Origin: Aphelocoma coerulescens
Lineage: Eukaryota; Chordata; Aves; Passeriformes; Corvidae
Reading direction: 5' to 3'
Length of the DNA: 64,000 nt
NCBI RefSeq assembly: GCF_041296385.1
Contig: NW_027184085.1
Coordinates: 57,756,109-57,820,108 of the forward strand
Positions within the stretch are counted from its first letter, which is position 1. Each line of letters opens with the position of its first letter. Below the pieces are notes generated by a model, which saw nothing but the letters and a program-made list of their open reading frames with translations, was not told where the DNA came from and ran no database searches. A program made the position numbers and the translations under genes. This document shows, piece by piece, positions 59,999-64,000 of this stretch.

Positions 59999-60015
59999 AT
60001 GTTTCAAGCGTTCTA

Positions 60016-62804
60016 CTTGTCGAAGTATTACTGCACAGGCCAGATCCATCTCCCAGTGAGAAGGCTTCAGTTAAGGTGGTTATGTCTATATGAAAATGAG
60101 GAAGATTCTGTCATTCTGACGTGGTGTCAGAAAAAATGTCACAACAAGGTAGAAACAAGAAAGATAAAATTTCACAGCATGATCAATTATCCCTCATACC
60201 ACACAAAGGATTAACATGAAAAGGCTTAACAGGATGAGGCATTTGGTTTATCTGGACACATGATCTCCTTACCATTATCTGCCTTGGTAAAAACAGGAAC
60301 TTAAAAAGCACTTTCAGAACTTCTGCTCCAAAAGCTATGCTTTCATGGAAAGAACATTTGAGCATTGAGTACATAGTAGAAAGTCTATGTACTCTAGAAA
60401 TTTGACTAACAGATTAAACATGCAATTACTCCAAACAATTTTTTATTCTGTTATTTACATTCTCTGAGTACAAGCCAGTGTCCTGCTGCCTCTTCAATCT
60501 GTATGCTAAACTGATGAAACAGTCTGAGTTGTGAAGCATGTCTTGTCCCTTCACTGAGGGACTAGTACAGAAGAGCACGGTTAAAAAGTTTGGAGACTTA
60601 AATATCAACTAATGGCACCTTTGGTTTCACGTAAATGGAGAAAAAAAGCAATGCAATATATTTTAAAATTCATAAAATAAACATAGAATTATTTCAGATA
60701 TAACCCAATTTTGTGTAATGTTTCTCTATTAACAAAGTATTTCCTATCCTACTACTTATTAGAGCTAGAGCTTCAACTGAGAACTTCTCCAAATGCTATT
60801 CCTTGAGCACAGAACCTGGTGTGGATCAGAATCTGTGCAAATACAAAAATGCAGTAAAAATTGCATATGATAATTGCAGAAAGTATATTCCAATCTATTG
60901 AAAATAAAGCATCTCCCAGTTCCCACGTACCCTCTACCCCCATTCTGCTATCTCATTTTCACATTAGATCAACTGTCTAGTATCACAAAATTATCTACTA
61001 CCAGTCTACATTCACAAAGAAGCTCAACACTTTCACTTAAGAAAGTATTGCTGTAACTGAATTTTCATTCAAGCCCTATTTTTCCAGATCTAATAATTCC
61101 ATAAAAACTCACTAAAGAAATATTTATGCCTGTTTGGAAGTCTTCAAACTGATCAATAATATGCCTGTTTGCTATTAAAAAAACCCCAACAAAACCACAT
61201 TTAAACTAGTCTAGTATCTTAAAAGACACTGAAAAATCTGAGATTGTTTTGTTGGTAAGTCTGAAGTGAAAAATTTGTGCCCCTGAAGCTGCCCAGTAGT
61301 ATCTGACAGTATGTACCTGGCTAAAGACATTTCTTCTATGGCATGGTACCAAACTGAAAAGCATGGTTCTCAACATTTTAAAATCTAATCATCACAGAAT
61401 GAAAATAACTTCCCATGTCACTACAAAAACACATTGGTGGTACTTTGTTGAGAGGCCTCTGTCTAAACAGTGATACAGATATGTGTTAAAATCACACATA
61501 TGCTGAACACGTTACATTGTTATAATGAAAATGTTCTAAACTTTATCAACAACTTCCAGGCAAGTTCACTGGGCTTATCAGTTCACAAATAAATTGCTCA
61601 GTTACACACAGAAGATATTACTACTCATTTGTATAATGTATTAATGCTGTGATCCAGGTGAGTCACTAAGCACCAGCAGAAAGTAGCAGTAACCCATTAA
61701 AATATGAAGTAACGCCAGTATCCTAATCTCTCTTCTCTCATTCATGTTCAGTGTATGTTATCTTTTTCCTTTTCTTTAAAGCAGGAGCTCAGAAATGTTT
61801 TTGAAAAAAAAAAAAAAAAAAAAAAAAAAAGAGATGTTTTGATAAGCCAGGCTTCCTTCAGGGAGAATTCTGTGGCCACAAATTACAGCTGTAATAATGT
61901 AGTAAGAAACTTGCTCAAATGCCAAGATAAACCAATTCTCCTAAATTTTTTAAGCACATGCAAAAAAGCACTTTAGAACACTGGCTCTTTAGAGTCTTGA
62001 ACTTTTTTCAAACTATTTGCAATCTTTAAGGTTTTGATCTTTACACTGGGTACTGATCTGCTAAAAGAAAGGTAAGGTGTCCATGAAAAACTGTTATAGC
62101 TGATGACATCTACCAAAAGAAACTTCTCTTGCCTTATATTGGAACCAGAGAAGTCACATACCAAACTGCTGTTTAGTGTGGCATTCATCTAGGATTTATT
62201 TACTTATTTTAGTTAAAGCTTTATGGATTAACATTTGCATCTGGAAATCCTGAAGTTTGTAGAAAGCAGGTAAATGCATGGCTTTTTCTGTGAAATATAA
62301 TCCCACAAAACCACAGTAAACATATTTTTGTGCTTTATTTTGAAGCTTTTGGCCTTAAATACTGTTCCATATGGTACAGTGAAAATAACAGCAACAAAAC
62401 CCACTTGGAAATGGAAGGTTGCTTGAATTTCTCATTCCTCTGGGAGACAATGCCATTTAAGATAGTATTACACATACTGACATTTGTTCAGTATTTAGAA
62501 AAGCAAGCCTAACCACGTGGGGCAAACCATGCCTAGATATTAATACAGAATGGACCCACTTGAAGGTTTAGTCTTCAAGAACTTCACATAGGATGGGACA
62601 GACAATGGGCAGGAATTGCCCCCTCCCTCTGTGCAGGAGAGGGAGACAGAATCAGCCACACCAGCAAGAGTGTAACATTACATTAAAAAAATTGAAGTTG
62701 TTCCTGCCATTTGACTCTAATGCCATCCCAAGCAGAATACACGGAGGTATTCCACAATGACTACGTATTTTAGACATTTACAGCAACTCCTCTGTGGTCA
62801 GGAG
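60016..62804. other. Intergenic stretch downstream of LOX
   Basis: AT-rich DNA without a recognised exon. In human the next gene on this side is SRFBP1, convergent with LOX. No SRFBP1 coding sequence is recognisable on the minus strand here. A run of 27 A occurs at 61804-61830. Confidence 0.45.
61804..61830. repeat. Poly(A) tract, 27 bp
   Basis: Uninterrupted run of 27 A. No retrocopied gene is recognisable on its left side and no flanking duplication was seen, so it is listed as a simple repeat. Confidence 0.85.
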
Positions 62805-63100
62805 TAGATGTGATAGGAAGAGACCTCTAAACACGATTCAGTTCCAACCTGTTGACCAAGCAGGGCCACCTTTAAACAGCTACTCAGGAATGACTCAGTC
62901 AAATTCTAATGTCTCCAAGAATGGAGACTCCACAATCTTTCTCGGCACCTGTGTGCTGGGGAGCCCAGTATCGGTTCCAGCACTTCAGATGTAGCTTTAT
63001 CTGTGCTTAGTCCAGGGCAAGGATCACCTCCCTCATACTGCTGGCAACATTTTCTAATGCAGCCTAGGAGGCTGCTGGCTTTGGCTGAGACACACAAGAC
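62805..63100 (-). mobile_element. CR1 LINE fragment, minus strand, rearranged
   Basis: The left part is the complement of a CR1 3' end ('gaagagacctctaaacacg', 'ccaagaatggagactccac'). The right part matches a more upstream CR1 region ('gatcacctccctcatactg', 'tgcagcctaggaggctgct'). A stretch normally between them is missing, so this copy is internally deleted. Confidence 0.7.
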
Positions 63101-63349
63101 TGGGTTTTTAAAGACTGAAATATGTAGGAAGGCCATCTACCCCTTAAGGGATGACATATTCTACAAGTTTGCATGGATTTAAGAGCAGACAAATCTGAAG
63201 AAAGGAAATCCATAGAGGCTTATTAAACACCATAAGCTGCAATATCACATGATGTCGTTGAGCTGTAAAACTGGACACTTGAAGAGATGGATGTTGCATG
63301 GTGTATCCCTGTGTGCCCCCTCTACCCTTAAACCATCCCTTTTTGACTG

Positions 63350-63405
63350 CTTTCAAAGATGCTAGGCTAGATGGGCCTTTAGTCTGATGCAGGACTTTCC
63401 TTAGG
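63350..63405 (+). mobile_element. Ancient LINE (CR1-like) 3' tip
   Basis: 'gatgctaggctagatgggc' followed by 'ctttagtctgatgcaggac' resembles the 3' tip of old CR1-type elements in sauropsids. Short and diverged. Confidence 0.45.
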
Positions 63406-64000
63406 CATCTCAAAATGTTACATGAATAGTACAGTGCAGTAATTTACTAAGTTTATGAATTAATTTGATTATGAAAGATAACTATATTTAAATAAACAAC
63501 ACTATTAAAGATTAATTACATGTTCAGAATTTCTTTCAAGTAGGTAGTCGGAAAAGCACCTGAAGAAATAGTAAAATTTTTTTGTCATATCCCAATCAAA
63601 TGAACTGCCTATGTCAGACGGGCCCTTAAAAGTCAAATGTTTCTTAGTGTACAAAGTTTTTTCAGGTTTTCACATTCTTTCAGAAAGAGCTGGACACACA
63701 TGTTGAGGAATCCAGATGTATCTACCAGAATAAAGTATTAAAAACACCCTTTCAGTTCTTCAAATTGGCAGCATAATCAGAGGACAGAGATCACAATTTA
63801 AAAGCACAGTATTTTATTCTATCCAGAAACTTTCATATTATGCTTACAACTGAGTGGCTCTTCCAGCTACCTGATACAGTGATGAATTTGTGAAGTCTCT
63901 TCAAGTTCAAGAATCTTTTACTTTGTTTCAGTTGAGATGTATTTGACAATATAGAACCTTTCTTTTGACAACCAAATTCTCATATAAAGTACCCTCTTTC
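63406..64000. other. Intergenic stretch, nothing recognised
   Basis: AT-rich sequence without a recognised feature. Confidence 0.4.

Larger units (their letters stand above)
56303..60015 (+). other. LOX: LOX 3' UTR
   Basis: About 3.7 kb of AT-rich sequence from the stop to just after the distal AATAAA at 59993-59998. Length is about that of the long mammalian LOX 3' UTR. It contains two miR-29 seed matches TGGTGCT (56534-56540 and 57501-57507), a miR-30 8-mer match TGTTTACA (56926-56933), an AU-rich ATTTATTTATTT (57971-57982) and a TA-rich microsatellite (56882-56900). A GC-richer block lies at 58380-58650. The end point is inferred from the signal and not from transcript evidence. Confidence 0.75.

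Noticed and set aside
61750..61835. Processed pseudogene suggested by the 27-A tract
   Set aside because: The sequence left of the tract is not recognisable as any transcript, and no flanking target duplication was seen.
60016..64000. 3' end of SRFBP1 on the minus strand
   Set aside because: Expected convergent neighbour from human synteny, but no recognisable coding or UTR sequence lies within the window. The human spacing also allows it to lie further right.

Overview
The window looks like nuclear DNA of a bird. It is AT-rich and gene-poor, with vertebrate intron-exon structure, several CR1 LINE fragments in both orientations carrying the avian 3' end (repeats of the type ATTCTRTGA), and endogenous-retrovirus LTRs of avian style. 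The one gene that can be read with certainty is LOX (lysyl oxidase), on the + strand in seven coding exons between 46469 and 56302. All six introns obey GT-AG, exons 2-6 measure 109, 138, 157, 96 and 116 nt, and every junction is in phase. The product is 449 aa. In chicken LOX lies on the Z chromosome, so this is probably Z-linked sequence, but that is inference from known synteny.

Layout. 1-7.6 kb: no recognisable gene. 7.64-7.9 kb: a small CpG island with a near-palindromic RFX X-box and an inverted CCAAT box. This is a probable promoter of a second, unidentified transcription unit about 38 kb upstream of LOX; human ZNF474, which is divergent from LOX, is a positional candidate only. 8-45 kb: intergenic DNA with interspersed repeats. 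These are an ERVL-like LTR (21.6-22.3 kb), an older minus-strand CR1 split by a younger plus-strand CR1 (24.1-25.7 kb), an internally deleted CR1 (27.5-28.3 kb), a second young plus-strand CR1 (33.6-34.1 kb), a minus-strand LTR (35.9-36.45 kb), a minus-strand CR1 (37.2-38.0 kb) and an LTR with a related U5 fragment (40.5-40.8 and 42.1-42.2 kb). Two isolated exon-like segments at 16.2 and 43.5 kb are unassigned. 45.6-47.5 kb: LOX CpG island, TATA-box promoter, 5' UTR with one short uORF, and exon 1. 47.2-56.3 kb: LOX introns and exons 2-7, with a complete solo LTR (6-bp target duplication) in intron 3 and a CR1 in intron 6. 56.3-60.0 kb: long LOX 3' UTR with miR-29 seed matches, an AU-rich element and a distal poly(A) signal. 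60-64 kb: non-coding, with two CR1 remnants.

LOX makes a secreted copper amine oxidase that crosslinks collagen and elastin. The protein keeps the copper-binding histidines, both lysine tyrosylquinone residues and the Gly-Asp BMP1 cleavage site. The mature enzyme is 249 aa, as in mammals. The extra length lies wholly in a GC-rich, Ala/Pro/Gln-rich propeptide. Nothing in the window looks like an undescribed multi-gene system. The points most worth a second look are the solo LTR 104 bp upstream of LOX exon 4, the X-box promoter without an assigned gene, the orphan exon-like segments, and an antisense signal-peptide-like frame in LOX intron 4.
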